Shown: positions 27,901 to 35,913 of the stretch, in pieces | Layout: each line of letters opens with the position of its first letter | Numbering within the stretch: position 1 is the stretch's first letter | NCBI GenBank assembly: GCA_016934955.1 | Contig: JAFGRY010000027.1 | Coordinates: 62,001-126,000, forward strand | From: a bacterium | GTDB lineage: Bacteria; Zhuqueibacterota; QNDG01; JAGLOF01 | Length of the DNA stretch: 64,000 nt | Reading direction: 5' to 3' | Notes under the pieces: generated by a model | What the model saw: the letters and a program-made list of their open reading frames with translations, nothing else | What the model was told of the DNA's origin: nothing | Databases searched by the model: none | Made by a program: the position numbers and the translations under genes

Positions 27901-28074
27901 GCGCCCCTGGCCCGGGTGGTAATCGGGGGGCTGCTGAGTTCAACCCTGATCACGCTGATCCTGATTCCAGTGGTGTATTCCCTGTTCGAGCAGAAGCGCC
28001 GGCTGGCGCTTGCCGATCTTCGGATCGGGTCGATGCTGAACTTCCTGAAAACGAAGGTCAAAGGCGAACACTGA
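24931..28074 (+). CDS. RND-family efflux pump, inner-membrane transporter
   Basis: A 1047-residue proton-driven exporter of the AcrB/MdtB (HAE) class. It has two pseudo-repeats: a transmembrane helix (about 12-32), a periplasmic porter and docking region, and helices 2-6; then helix 7 (about 540), a second periplasmic region, and helices 8-12. The TM4 motif is LGIGMLVDSAIVVLENIYRH, with one Asp where AcrB has Asp-Asp. The AcrB Lys940 region reads IVVNNAILLVDYTN, with Asn in place of Lys. Both changes are common in non-AcrB members and suggest a different proton relay. GGEAQAPLARVVIGGLL is the usual TM12 entry. Substrate could be a drug, lipid or secondary metabolite. No local regulator is seen. 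Confidence 0.96.
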   Translation: MNIARGPVNRPVLTLMIFLVVITLGVVSFTRLSIDLMPEVTYPVISVVASYGNVGPEEMEELVTRPVEEALAAVQGVEEITSSSSEGSSNVRVSFTWGTDLDVAANDIRDRIDRVLGRLPEDMERPMIRKFDLSAFPILIMGISSNLNPLDLRLLVEDQVKYRIERVPGVAAVDIRGGFNREIHVDLRSQKLKSLGLSPDMVISAMRNENRNIPAGLFDKGNLEVLVRTQGEYSSLEEIKSTVVAVREGVPILIRDVADVSDSWQEVRQLTRIDGKSGLRISINKQSGANTVKAARAVLAEIERINRDIPQITIIPIIDTSQYIEQSINNVGTSVVLGGLLAVVILFLFLRNVSSTLIIATAIPISVVATFGLMYFGGFTLNMMTFGALALGIGMLVDSAIVVLENIYRHREEGLSPKESALTGTTEVASAIVASILTTIVVFFPVVFIRGMSGIMFQQMAYVVSFSLLCSLIVALTLIPMLSSRFLRYQQAEHYTGESRLHRFFAASEAVFKQVETAYSRLLDWALSHRKTVIAGTFGLFIISVLLVQLIGVELMPSADEGEVRVNIEMAVGTRLEVLDQTSLTIERLISESVPEMQSMLTRVGGGGYRSSGGHTAEFRVTLVPKKDRRRSSEEIANDLRRVLNNLPGVTIRTRAGQGLFMLRMGSSSTDNISVEVRGYDLDVAQQLARSVEQVIQRVPGITDTQISRKEGSPEQIIRIDRQKAADLGLSVSRIGDALETTVGGSQASYFREGGKQYRILVRLGEEDRRTLEDLLDLTVVNSRGEPVILRNVVTAVSHEGPVSLERKDQERIITISANFTGRDMGSVIGDIRKELRTVPVPKDFAILFGGDYEEQQKAFRELMFGFILAIFLVYMVMAGQFESFRDPFVVLFSIPMALIGIVLTMILTGTIFSMQAFIGCIMLAGIVVNNAILLVDYTNQLRRDHRMDMHEAIRLAGARRLRPILMTAFTTVLGLLPLSFGLGEGGEAQAPLARVVIGGLLSSTLITLILIPVVYSLFEQKRRLALADLRIGSMLNFLKTKVKGEH

Positions 28075-28108
28075 TACCTTTGAGTACCGAAAGCGTGCGG
28101 AGAGTGAT

Positions 28109-29605
28109 ATGAAATATACCAGTATGATCGTGGCGCTGTTCCTCGGGGCTGCGGAAGCGTTTTCTTCCGGCTGCGGGGAGCCCCTCACCGGTGCGGCGGA
28201 TACGCTGAAAATCAGTCTGCAGCATGCAGTGCTGCTCGCCCTTGACCGTAATCCCGACATCGCAATTCAGCGGCTGAATCCCGCAATCAGCAAGGCGTAT
28301 GCCGAGGAAGCGCGGGCGGTGTTCGATCCGGTGCTGAGCGCATCGGCCACCAGGGACGAGAACAAACTGCAGCGGTTCCTGGGATCACGGCCCGACCCGT
28401 TTGAAATGGTCTCCACCCGGGACCAGTACAATCTCGGGATTTCCGAAACGCTGCCCACCGGTACGACCATTTCCGCCGATGCCTCGATGAGCGCTTCGAT
28501 CTCGAGCATCTACACGGATCAGTATTCCGGCAATATCGGGTTTACCGTCACCCAGTCCCTGCTGCGGGGATTCGGCACCGGGGTCAATCTCGCAGAGCTG
28601 CGAAAAGCCCGGTTCGATGAGGATATGTCACGGGAGGAATTCACGGCCGCCGCATCGGAGCTGGTAGCCAGTGTTGAAAAGGCGTATTGGGACCTCTACC
28701 TGAAGGCCGATGAGATCAGGATCCAGAAACAGTCCTACGATCTTGCCGGCAGGCAGCTGCAGGAGACCCTCGAACGGGTAACGGTGGGACGGCTGCCCGA
28801 GCTGGAGCTCGCCTCGGTCCGGGCGGAGGCGGCAACCCGGCGGGAAACACTGATCGATGCCGAGAGCCAGTATGAACAGGCGCGTCTGGCGTTTCTGTTT
28901 TTGCTCAATCCCGAGACGGAGTCGGTCTGGACCCTCTTTCCCCAGCCCCTTGATGCCCCTTTCATACCGGCGGACACGCTCGATCCGTTGAGTGAACATG
29001 AGCTCCTGGGTATACAGTACCGGCCGGATCTGCGCCAGGCCCGCCTGGCGGTGGCCAAGGGCGACATCGACATCGTGCGTACGCGAAACGGTCTGCTGCC
29101 GCGGCTCGATCTCTTCATCACCCTCGGCAAGACATCCTACGCCTTTACTTTCAAGGACGCGGCGCCCGATGTGAGCAGCCCTTTTTACAATGTCAATGCG
29201 GGCGTGTCATTCGAGTTTCCGGTGATCAACCGTGAAGCCAGGGCGCAGGTGAAGCGAGCCCGGCACACGAAAGAGCAGCTGGAACTTTCTCTGTATAATA
29301 TGGAACGGCTCGTCCAGTGGGATATCAGGTCCGCCTACATCGAGGTGCAGCGCGCCCGGCAGCAGATCGAGGCCACGATAGTGACCCGGGAGCTGCAGGA
29401 ACAGAACCTGGCCGCGGAACTGGAGAAGTTCAGAGTCGGTAAATCAACCAACATCCTGGTGCTGCAGGTGCAGCGCGACATGACGGCCAGCCGCCTGGAC
29501 GAGGTGAGGGCCATGGTCGGCTATCTCAACGCCCTGATCGATCTCTACCTGATGGAAGGAACGCTTCTGGAACGAAGAGGGATTGACACGGGGCAGCTGT
29601 TCTGA
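28109..29605 (+). CDS. TolC-family outer-membrane efflux protein
   Basis: A 498-residue outer-membrane channel, last gene of the efflux operon, 34 bp after the pump gene. It has the internal duplication of the family: two segments with long heptad-like helices (ELVASVEKAYWDLYLKADEI and YNMERLVQWDIRSAYIEVQR) and short barrel strands such as NIGFTVTQSLLRGFG. The N-terminal signal reaches about residue 20 (AAEAFSSG). It would trimerise and dock with the adaptor encoded at 23688. A palindromic terminator follows at 29664. Confidence 0.94.
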   Translation: MKYTSMIVALFLGAAEAFSSGCGEPLTGAADTLKISLQHAVLLALDRNPDIAIQRLNPAISKAYAEEARAVFDPVLSASATRDENKLQRFLGSRPDPFEMVSTRDQYNLGISETLPTGTTISADASMSASISSIYTDQYSGNIGFTVTQSLLRGFGTGVNLAELRKARFDEDMSREEFTAAASELVASVEKAYWDLYLKADEIRIQKQSYDLAGRQLQETLERVTVGRLPELELASVRAEAATRRETLIDAESQYEQARLAFLFLLNPETESVWTLFPQPLDAPFIPADTLDPLSEHELLGIQYRPDLRQARLAVAKGDIDIVRTRNGLLPRLDLFITLGKTSYAFTFKDAAPDVSSPFYNVNAGVSFEFPVINREARAQVKRARHTKEQLELSLYNMERLVQWDIRSAYIEVQRARQQIEATIVTRELQEQNLAAELEKFRVGKSTNILVLQVQRDMTASRLDEVRAMVGYLNALIDLYLMEGTLLERRGIDTGQLF

Positions 29606-29663
29606 TTCCAGCCACAGCCTCTCCGTCGCCGGTGTTGCAGCGTGTGCGCCACGATTTTGAGCC

Positions 29664-29707
29664 GGTACTTGTGACAAGTCCCGGGACTTGTCACAAGTAC
29701 CTTTTTT
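29664..29707 (+). terminator. perfect 38-bp palindromic terminator after the efflux operon
   Basis: Two 19-bp arms (29664-29682 and 29683-29701) are exact reverse complements with no spacer, followed by TTTTTT. Within each arm ACTTGTGACAAGT is itself almost palindromic, so nested folds are possible. It lies 58 bp after the TolC stop and before a truncated gene. Confidence 0.9.
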
Positions 29708-29800
29708 ATTCCTTTAAAGTAAATTCCCCTTGCGTCCGTTCGGCAATTTATTATCTTATGTATATCCCTTAAAAATCCAGTACATATCCGGAGCATTCCC

Positions 29801-30007
29801 ATGCCGTCCACCCGCAGACAGTATCTCAGATCCCTGGGAGCCGCCGCAGCCGGTTCATCGCTGCTGCCGCTGTTCAGCGAGAAGCGGATCGCAGCCACCG
29901 AGGCGGCTGTGCGTGAGCGAATCGCACCCAATATGTATACGACAGTGGATGAGCCGGACCGCTTCGTTCTGGCGATGGAGCAGATCAGCCGGGATGTCGC
30001 GTGCTGA
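29801..30007 (+). pseudogene. truncated Tat-signal protein remnant
   Basis: A 68-residue frame begins with a twin-arginine-type leader (STRRQYLRSLGAAAAG, then SSLLPLF). It continues with about 35 residues that could open an exported enzyme and stops at RDVAC. No frame continues the protein before the ribosome site of the M16 gene at about 30050. A complete Tat substrate of this size with no folded domain is unlikely, so I read it as the 5' end of a deleted gene. An intact short protein cannot be excluded. The original family is not recognisable. Confidence 0.45.
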
Positions 30008-30059
30008 CAACGTACATCCAATCACTATCCATTAAATGCTGAAGAGGCAGGAGGCAGCA

Positions 30060-32873
30060 ATGAAAAAAAGATATATCGTTTTCGGAGCAGTGGCGCTTCT
30101 CATGGTGCTGGCGTGCAGCACCGGACCGAACTTTTCCCTGGATTACGACAAGTACCAGCTTGATAACGGGCTGACGGTCATTCTGCACCATGATGGCTCC
30201 GATCCCGTTACCGCGGTGGCCATCCAGTATCACGTGGGCTCCAACAGGGAGGAGCCGGGCAAGACCGGATTCGCCCATCTTTTCGAGCACATGATGTTCC
30301 AGGAATCCCAGCACGTGGGCCAGGATCAGTTCTTTAAAAAGATCCAGAGCGCCGGCGGGTCGTTGAACGGCGGGACCGGGAATGACGGGACTACCTACTA
30401 TGAAGTCGTTCCCAAAAACGCCCTTGAAATGGCTCTCTGGCTGGAATCGGACAGAATGGGATACCTGCTGCCGCGCATGACCCTTGAGGCGTTCAAGAAT
30501 CAGCAGGGTGTGGTGATGAACGAGAAACGCCAGACCACGGATAATCGTCCCTATGGTCAGACCGGTTTTATTATCGACAAACTGCTCTATCCCGAGGGGC
30601 ACCCCTACAGCTGGCAGGTGATCGGCTCCATGGAGGACCTCGCCGGTGCATCTCTCCGGGATGTGCACGCGTTTCACCAGAAGTGGTACCGTCCCAACAA
30701 CGCCACGCTGGTGGTCGCCGGCGACTATAATCCCGCGACAATACGGGAGATGATTAAGAAATACTTCGGAGAGATCGAGTCCGGAGACCCGGTCACCGAT
30801 CTGGAACCGCAGCGGGTGACCATCGATGTGACGACGCGGGTCTGGTATGAAGATGATTTCGCCACCTCCCCCGAACTGACCATGGTGTTTCCCACCGTCG
30901 AGCAGTACACGGATGACGCCTACGCCCTGGACATGCTGGGGCGGCTGCTCTCCAGCGGCAAGAAAGCACCGCTGTACAAGGTGATCGTGGAAGAGAAGAA
31001 ATATGCGCCTTCGGTTTCCGGATATAACAGCAGCCAGGAGATCGCGGGTGTGTTCCAGTTTCGTATCCGCGCCTTTCCGAATATCAGTCTGACCGATGTC
31101 GAGAAGGCGGTGTTTGAAGCCATGGATCGATTCGAAAAGGAAAAATTCTCGGAAAAGGATCTGGCCCGATTGAAAGCGGGCATCGAGACCAATTTTTACA
31201 ACGGGATTTCCAGCGTGCTCGGCAAGGCGTTTCAGCTGGCCAGGTACAATGAGTACGCGGGCTCTCCCGATTATCTGGGCAAAGATCTGGAGCGTTCCCT
31301 CGCCGTCACCAGTGAAGATATCTGGAGAGTGTACAACCGGTACCTTAAAAACAAACCCTACGTGGAAACCAGTTTTGTGCCGCGGGGCCAGACGAAACTC
31401 GCCGTCAAGGGCAGCGAGCAGTATCCGGAGATCGAGGATAACGCTGAAAAGCTCGAGGCGCTGATGGCCGCGAATACGGAGGAGATCGTTGTCGAGGATA
31501 TCCCGTCGTCCTTTGACCGCAGTGTGGAACCGCCCATCGGGCCCGATCCGGAACTGAAACTGCCCGACATCTGGCAGGGCCGGCTCGCCAATGACATTGC
31601 AATTTACGGTATTCAGCACGATGAACTGCCGCTCGTTCAGTTTGCCATTCGCCTGAAAGGGGGCATGCTGCTCGATGAACCGGACAAGATCGGCGAGGCG
31701 AGCCTGCTGGCGGATATGCTCACCGAGGGGACGAAGACAAAGACTCCGGTGGAACTGGAAGAAGCGATCGATGACCTGGGAGCCCGGATTTCGGTGTCCG
31801 CCGGAGACGAGGCGATTACCCTGAGGGCGAACTGCCTCGTGTCGCGATTCGACGAGGTGCTCGCGCTGGCGCAGGAAATACTCTTTGAACCCCGCTGGGA
31901 CGAGAAGGAGTTCAAACGGCTGAAGTCGCAGGCAGTCGAGTCGATAAAGCGCAGTAAAATAAATCCCTCGGCGGTTGCCAGCGATGTATTCGCCAAACTC
32001 GTGTACGGTCCCGGCCACAAGCTCGCCATGTCGCGGCTGGGCACAGAGAAGAGTGTGGAAAAAATAACCATCGATGATCTCAAGCGCTATTACAAGACCA
32101 ATGTATCCGCATCCGTGGCCGACATTACGATAGCCGGGGATATCTCCAGGGACAGGGCGTTGCGGGCGTTCAGAATATTGAATCCCTGGCAGGCAAAGGA
32201 GGTTCGCTTCCCGCTGCTGCCGGACGTTCACGATGCTGAAAAAACACGTCTCTATTTCGTTGACTTCCCGGGCGCCCGTCAGTCGCAGATACGCGCGGGA
32301 CATCTGGGCCCTGCCGCCACTGATCCTGATTTCTACAGGGTTCAGGTCATGAACTATCAGCTCGGGGGCAGTTTCAACAGCACCCTGAACATGATCCTGC
32401 GTGAAGAGAAGGGCTGGACCTACGGCGCCCGTTCGGGATTTTCCGGATCGACGCATCCGGGTACGTTCATGGCGTCCAGCGGCGTCCAGGCGCAGTTTAC
32501 GCTCGAGTCGCTCGAAATCGTACGCGACGCGATTACCGGCTACCGGAACGGCATAACCGAAGAGCAGCTGGCGTTCACCCAGGACGCGCTGATCAAGTCA
32601 AACGCCCGCCGCTTCGAGACGCTTGGGGCGCTGATGGGCATGCTGAGTGACATTGCCGACTACGACAAGCCGTTTAATTACATCAAGAAAGAAGAAGATA
32701 TCGTTAAAAACATGACGCTGGAACAGCACCGGGAACTGGCCCGGGAGTATCTGCACCCCGACCACATGATCTATCTGGTCGTCGGTGACGCGTCGAAATA
32801 CGCGCGACGCCTGCGGCAGCTGGGTTACGGCAGACCGATCATGCTCGACAAGGACGGCCGCCGCAAAGAATAG
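30060..32873 (+). CDS. M16-family (insulinase/pitrilysin) zinc peptidase lipoprotein
   Basis: A 937-residue exported protease with a clear lipobox (VALLMVLACSTG), so it is tethered to a membrane. The start at 30060 follows AGGAGG; an in-frame ATG at 30036 would lengthen the signal. It has two tandem M16 halves. The first carries the inverted zinc motif HxxEH (His73, Glu76, His77 in FAHLFEHMMF). The second (from about residue 500) lacks it but keeps the R/Y substrate-binding end (EEKGWTYGARSGF). The family degrades peptides in the periplasm. It ends in a strong terminator at 32902. Confidence 0.94.
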   Translation: MKKRYIVFGAVALLMVLACSTGPNFSLDYDKYQLDNGLTVILHHDGSDPVTAVAIQYHVGSNREEPGKTGFAHLFEHMMFQESQHVGQDQFFKKIQSAGGSLNGGTGNDGTTYYEVVPKNALEMALWLESDRMGYLLPRMTLEAFKNQQGVVMNEKRQTTDNRPYGQTGFIIDKLLYPEGHPYSWQVIGSMEDLAGASLRDVHAFHQKWYRPNNATLVVAGDYNPATIREMIKKYFGEIESGDPVTDLEPQRVTIDVTTRVWYEDDFATSPELTMVFPTVEQYTDDAYALDMLGRLLSSGKKAPLYKVIVEEKKYAPSVSGYNSSQEIAGVFQFRIRAFPNISLTDVEKAVFEAMDRFEKEKFSEKDLARLKAGIETNFYNGISSVLGKAFQLARYNEYAGSPDYLGKDLERSLAVTSEDIWRVYNRYLKNKPYVETSFVPRGQTKLAVKGSEQYPEIEDNAEKLEALMAANTEEIVVEDIPSSFDRSVEPPIGPDPELKLPDIWQGRLANDIAIYGIQHDELPLVQFAIRLKGGMLLDEPDKIGEASLLADMLTEGTKTKTPVELEEAIDDLGARISVSAGDEAITLRANCLVSRFDEVLALAQEILFEPRWDEKEFKRLKSQAVESIKRSKINPSAVASDVFAKLVYGPGHKLAMSRLGTEKSVEKITIDDLKRYYKTNVSASVADITIAGDISRDRALRAFRILNPWQAKEVRFPLLPDVHDAEKTRLYFVDFPGARQSQIRAGHLGPAATDPDFYRVQVMNYQLGGSFNSTLNMILREEKGWTYGARSGFSGSTHPGTFMASSGVQAQFTLESLEIVRDAITGYRNGITEEQLAFTQDALIKSNARRFETLGALMGMLSDIADYDKPFNYIKKEEDIVKNMTLEQHRELAREYLHPDHMIYLVVGDASKYARRLRQLGYGRPIMLDKDGRRKE

Positions 32874-32901
32874 GCAGGGGACCGTTTTCCCGGTCCTGAC
32901 G

Positions 32902-32947
32902 CACCGTGCCGTACTGCTGTTCTTTTCTGTGCGGCACGGTGTTTTTT
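32902..32947 (+). terminator. Rho-independent terminator after the M16 protease
   Basis: CACCGTGCCG at 32902-32911 pairs with CGGCACGGTG at 32932-32941 around a 20-base loop, followed by TTTTTT at 32942-32947. Confidence 0.88.
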
Positions 32948-32963
32948 CAATGTACACCTGGTG

Positions 32964-33332
32964 ATGAGGGCTGATGTGAAATCGAAAAATTCCGTAACAT
33001 TGATTTTGGGGCTTCTTTTGGTGGCTTTTGCTGTCTGGCTGCTTCTGAAGGCCGGCTGGATCGGTTCCATACCCCTGGCAATCGGCGGATCGCTTGTGTA
33101 TCTCGGGTGCAATCCCGGTAAAAAAGCGACCGTGCTGTTCGGGCACATGCTGGTGGTGAGCGGGTGCCTGCTGGTTACCTGGGGCATCTATCTGCTGCCC
33201 GTCAGCAGGCCGGTGCTGGCTCACATTATTTTCAGGCCCCTTTTCTGGGGACTGGTAACCATATTCGGCGGCATCTGCGCCATTTATCACGGGTTTTGCC
33301 GCTGTGTCATGAAGACGGAAAAAACACCCTGA
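32964..33332 (+). CDS. small hydrophobic membrane protein, unknown function
   Basis: A 122-residue frame with four hydrophobic segments: SVTLILGLLLVAFAVWLLL, WIGSIPLAIGGSLVYLG, ATVLFGHMLVVSGCLLVTWG and LFWGLVTIFGGICAIYHGF. The last ends in a Cys-rich tail (HGFCRCVMKTEKTP). Starts are possible at ATG 32964 or GTG 32961; the ribosome site is weak (ACACCTGGTG). No family is recognised. It lies between the M16 terminator and the epimerase gene, 57 bp before the latter, so it may be cotranscribed with it. The pattern of spaced helices and short loops supports a real membrane protein. Confidence 0.65.
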   Translation: MRADVKSKNSVTLILGLLLVAFAVWLLLKAGWIGSIPLAIGGSLVYLGCNPGKKATVLFGHMLVVSGCLLVTWGIYLLPVSRPVLAHIIFRPLFWGLVTIFGGICAIYHGFCRCVMKTEKTP

Positions 33333-33389
33333 CCGCGGGTTCACTGTCTCCGGAGAGGCGGCAGTGGCGCGGTCATGATCAGGAGAGAT

Positions 33390-34283
33390 ATGAACATTGT
33401 CATAACCGGTTCATCCGGACTTATCGGCACGGCACTGCAGGATCACCTGCGTAGCCAGGGAGCCGCTGTCTATCCGATGCTGCGGGAACATTCCGGAGCC
33501 GGACCTTTTTCCTGGAGCCCGAATACCGGGGAGATGCAGTGGGACGAATCCATCCCCGTGGACGCGGTGATCAACCTCGCGGGTGCGGGCATCGCCGGGC
33601 GCCGCTGGACCGCGGGCTGGAAGCGCACCATTCTCGAGAGCCGGATTCGGGGAACGCGGCTGCTGGCAGAGCGTATCGCCGGTCTGAACCAGCGTCCCGG
33701 AGTATTGATTTCAGCTTCGGCCGTGGGGTATTACGGAGACACGGGAAACAGGGTGACGGATGAATCCTCTCCGGCCGGCGACGGCTTTCTCTCCGATGTC
33801 TGCGGACAGTGGGAAGCCGCGGCGGGCGCGGCTGCCGGGGCGGGCGTCAGAACCGTATTCCTGCGAACGGGTCTCGTGCTCAGCCCCCGCGGAGGCATGC
33901 TGAGAAGAATGGTCCCCGTCTTCAAAGCCGGACTGGGCGGCATTCTCGGGTGCGGCTGCCAGTACATGAGCTGGGTGAGTCTCGAGGATGTGGTGCATAT
34001 GATAGCATTCTGCCTGGAAACCGATTCTCTGTCCGGGCCGGTGAATCTCGTGTCCAAGCATCCCGTCACCAACTATGTGTTCACGAAGATGCTGGGCGGT
34101 GCGCTGAGCAGGCTGACTATGTTCCGGATTCCGGAGGCCGTCCTCAAAGCCGCATTCGGCAGGGAAATGGCTGACGAGCTGCTGCTTTCTGGCAAACGGG
34201 TGTTTCCGCACAAGCTGGAGGATGCGGGATACAGGTTCATCGATAGCGATCTTCACGAAACGTTTGAAAAAATGCTCTGCTGA
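33390..34283 (+). CDS. TIGR01777-family NAD(P)-dependent epimerase (YfcH/SDR39U1-like)
   Basis: A 297-residue extended short-chain dehydrogenase. The Rossmann dinucleotide loop is at the N-terminus (MNIVITGSSGLIGTAL). NLAGAGIAGRRWT is the family signature, SASAVGYYGDTG has the Tyr of the catalytic site, and a DUF1731-like C-terminal domain (EAVLKAAFGREMADELLLSG) completes it. ATG 33390 follows AGGAGAG and fits better than the ATG at 33375. The reaction of this subgroup is not established; some members are linked to cell division or sugar-nucleotide chemistry. Confidence 0.92.
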   Translation: MNIVITGSSGLIGTALQDHLRSQGAAVYPMLREHSGAGPFSWSPNTGEMQWDESIPVDAVINLAGAGIAGRRWTAGWKRTILESRIRGTRLLAERIAGLNQRPGVLISASAVGYYGDTGNRVTDESSPAGDGFLSDVCGQWEAAAGAAAGAGVRTVFLRTGLVLSPRGGMLRRMVPVFKAGLGGILGCGCQYMSWVSLEDVVHMIAFCLETDSLSGPVNLVSKHPVTNYVFTKMLGGALSRLTMFRIPEAVLKAAFGREMADELLLSGKRVFPHKLEDAGYRFIDSDLHETFEKMLC

Positions 34284-34301
34284 TGGGAGCATAAAACCGG
34301 G

Positions 34302-34430
34302 GTGTCCTGCCTCTATATCAACCAATCGGATCAGATCGACGCATCCGTGCTGCGGCAGCTGATCCGCGAATCGGTTGCCGCGCTGCGGAGTGTCCCCGGA
34401 GAGGATCCCGATTCTCAACAGAGAGGATGA
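34302..34430 (+). CDS. short open frame before the GH43 gene, uncertain
   Basis: A 42-residue frame from GTG (VSCLYINQSDQIDASVLRQL at its start) ends in TGA directly abutting the ATG of the GH43 gene. The GAGAGGA ribosome site for GH43 lies in its last codons. It could be translationally coupled or the 3' remnant of a lost gene; the amphipathic IDASVLRQLIRES segment looks like real protein. No family is recognised. Confidence 0.25.
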   Translation: MSCLYINQSDQIDASVLRQLIRESVAALRSVPGEDPDSQQRG

Positions 34431-35753
34431 ATGATGAAACGGTTGCTCCCGCGGGCGGCCTTGTGTCTGCTGGCGGCCTCCTGTCTCGCCCAAAACCCTA
34501 TCTCCCCCCCCGGCGTCTACATCGCCGATCCCGCGGCCCGTGTCTGGCCGGACGGACGGCTCTATGTGTACGGATCGCTGGATGAGAGCCTCGATCACTA
34601 CTGCTCCCATCGGCACCATCTGCTGTCCACGTCGGACCTCGTGACCTGGACGCTGCATGAGGATATCTTCTCTTCGCGGGGAGGGGATGACCAGGTGGAA
34701 TACAATGATGAGCTGCTCTTCGCGCCCGACTGTCAGTATGCGGACGGCACCTATTTTCTCTATTACTGCCAGCCGGGACTGCAGGCCGAGGGGGTGGCGG
34801 GTTCCCCGAACCCGGACGGTCCGTTCCGGGACGGAAAGCGGATCGAACTCTACGGCCGCAATCAGATCGATCCGGCGGTATTCATCGATGATGACGGTCA
34901 GGCCTACTATCTCTGGGGCCAGTTCACCTGCAAGATGGCACGGCTGAAACCGAATATGACCGAGATAGACCGCGGCTCCATTCGGGACAGCATCCTCACT
35001 GAAGAGGAGCATCATTTTCACGAAGGCGTTTCCATGATCAAACGGAACGGCCTCTATTACCTGGTGTACGCCCACATGGGAAGGGCCGACATGCCGACCT
35101 GCATCGGGTATGCCATGAGCCGGAATCCCATGGGGCCCTACACCTACGGCGGCGTCATCATCGACAACGATCACTGTGATCCGGGCAACTGGAACAATCA
35201 CGGGTCCATCGTACGGTTCGACGGACAGTGGTATGTATTCTACCACCGGGCGACCCACGGCTCCAACGTGATGCGCAAGGCCTGCATGGAACCGATTGCC
35301 TTCAATCCGGACGGCACAATCGACGAAGTGGAGATGACCTCCAGGGGCGCCGGGGGACCGCTGGACGCATTCAGCGGGATCGACGCGGCCCGTGCCTGCC
35401 TGCTGTCCGGCCATGTACGGATAACGCTTGACACTCCGGGAAACGAAATCCTCAGCGGAATCGAACATCGCGACCGGGCCGCCTTTAAATATCTGGACTT
35501 CGGCGAGGGAGCTGATTCCGTATATGTCCGCGTCAGACCGGGGGGTGGAGCCGGCCGTATGCAGTTCGTTGCGGACAGAGCCTGGGGAGTCGCGGCCGGG
35601 GAGATCACGGTACCGGCCCTTCCGGAGGCTCCCGCAGGCTGGGTAACCCTGGGAACAGCCGTTTCAGGCCTGGAAGGAGTGAGGGCGCTCTGGCTGCGGT
35701 TTTACGGGGACGGCGGCGAGCTGTTCGAAGTTGATTCATTTACCTTCAAATAA
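34431..35753 (+). CDS. secreted glycoside hydrolase family 43 with C-terminal CBM6-like domain
   Basis: A 440-residue exported enzyme; the signal peptide ends CLLAASCLAQ. The five-bladed propeller (residues about 22-310) shows the three GH43 acidic residues: general base Asp in VYIADPAAR, pKa-setting Asp in NQIDPAVFID, and general acid Glu in HHFHEGVSM. A CBM6/35-like sandwich at about 345-440 (RAAFKYLDFGEGADSVYVRV) ends the protein. GH43 enzymes remove arabinofuranose or xylose. The neighbouring GH127 points to arabinofuranosyl linkages, but xylosidase activity is not excluded. The adjacent genes run in the same direction and are closely spaced. Confidence 0.92.
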   Translation: MMKRLLPRAALCLLAASCLAQNPISPPGVYIADPAARVWPDGRLYVYGSLDESLDHYCSHRHHLLSTSDLVTWTLHEDIFSSRGGDDQVEYNDELLFAPDCQYADGTYFLYYCQPGLQAEGVAGSPNPDGPFRDGKRIELYGRNQIDPAVFIDDDGQAYYLWGQFTCKMARLKPNMTEIDRGSIRDSILTEEEHHFHEGVSMIKRNGLYYLVYAHMGRADMPTCIGYAMSRNPMGPYTYGGVIIDNDHCDPGNWNNHGSIVRFDGQWYVFYHRATHGSNVMRKACMEPIAFNPDGTIDEVEMTSRGAGGPLDAFSGIDAARACLLSGHVRITLDTPGNEILSGIEHRDRAAFKYLDFGEGADSVYVRVRPGGGAGRMQFVADRAWGVAAGEITVPALPEAPAGWVTLGTAVSGLEGVRALWLRFYGDGGELFEVDSFTFK

Positions 35754-35811
35754 GCGGACTCATTCTTCGGCAGGACTGAACCATCCTGAAGGGTCTGCAG
35801 AAAGGGGAACC

Positions 35812-35889
35812 ATGAAGCGCGTCTTTCGAGCCGGCCTTTGCATGACCCTGCTTGCAGCAGGCCGCCGGGCTGTGCCGGATGACGCCTGA
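35812..35889 (+). pseudogene. signal-peptide remnant between GH43 and GH127
   Basis: A 25-residue frame (MKRVFRAGLCMTLLAAGRRA start) has a good ribosome site (AAAGGGGA) and a signal-peptide-like opening, but changes to Arg-Arg and Asp-Asp and stops after VPDDA. It looks like the 5' end left by deletion of an exported enzyme gene. It might instead be a short upstream frame tuning the GH127 gene 24 bp later. Confidence 0.4.
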
Positions 35890-35913
35890 CGACAATCCAC
35901 AAAGAGGATCCAT

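Noticed and set aside
29985-32456. Long minus-strand open frame (823 codons) opposite the M16 protease
   Set aside because: It is the antisense shadow of a GC-rich gene: no ribosome site, no recognisable domain, His/Arg/Gly-rich composition, while the plus strand codes a full protease with its zinc motif.
33711-35468. Minus-strand open frame of 585 codons
   Set aside because: It lies antisense to the epimerase and GH43 genes, crosses their boundary, and has no domain or signal; it reflects third-position GC bias.
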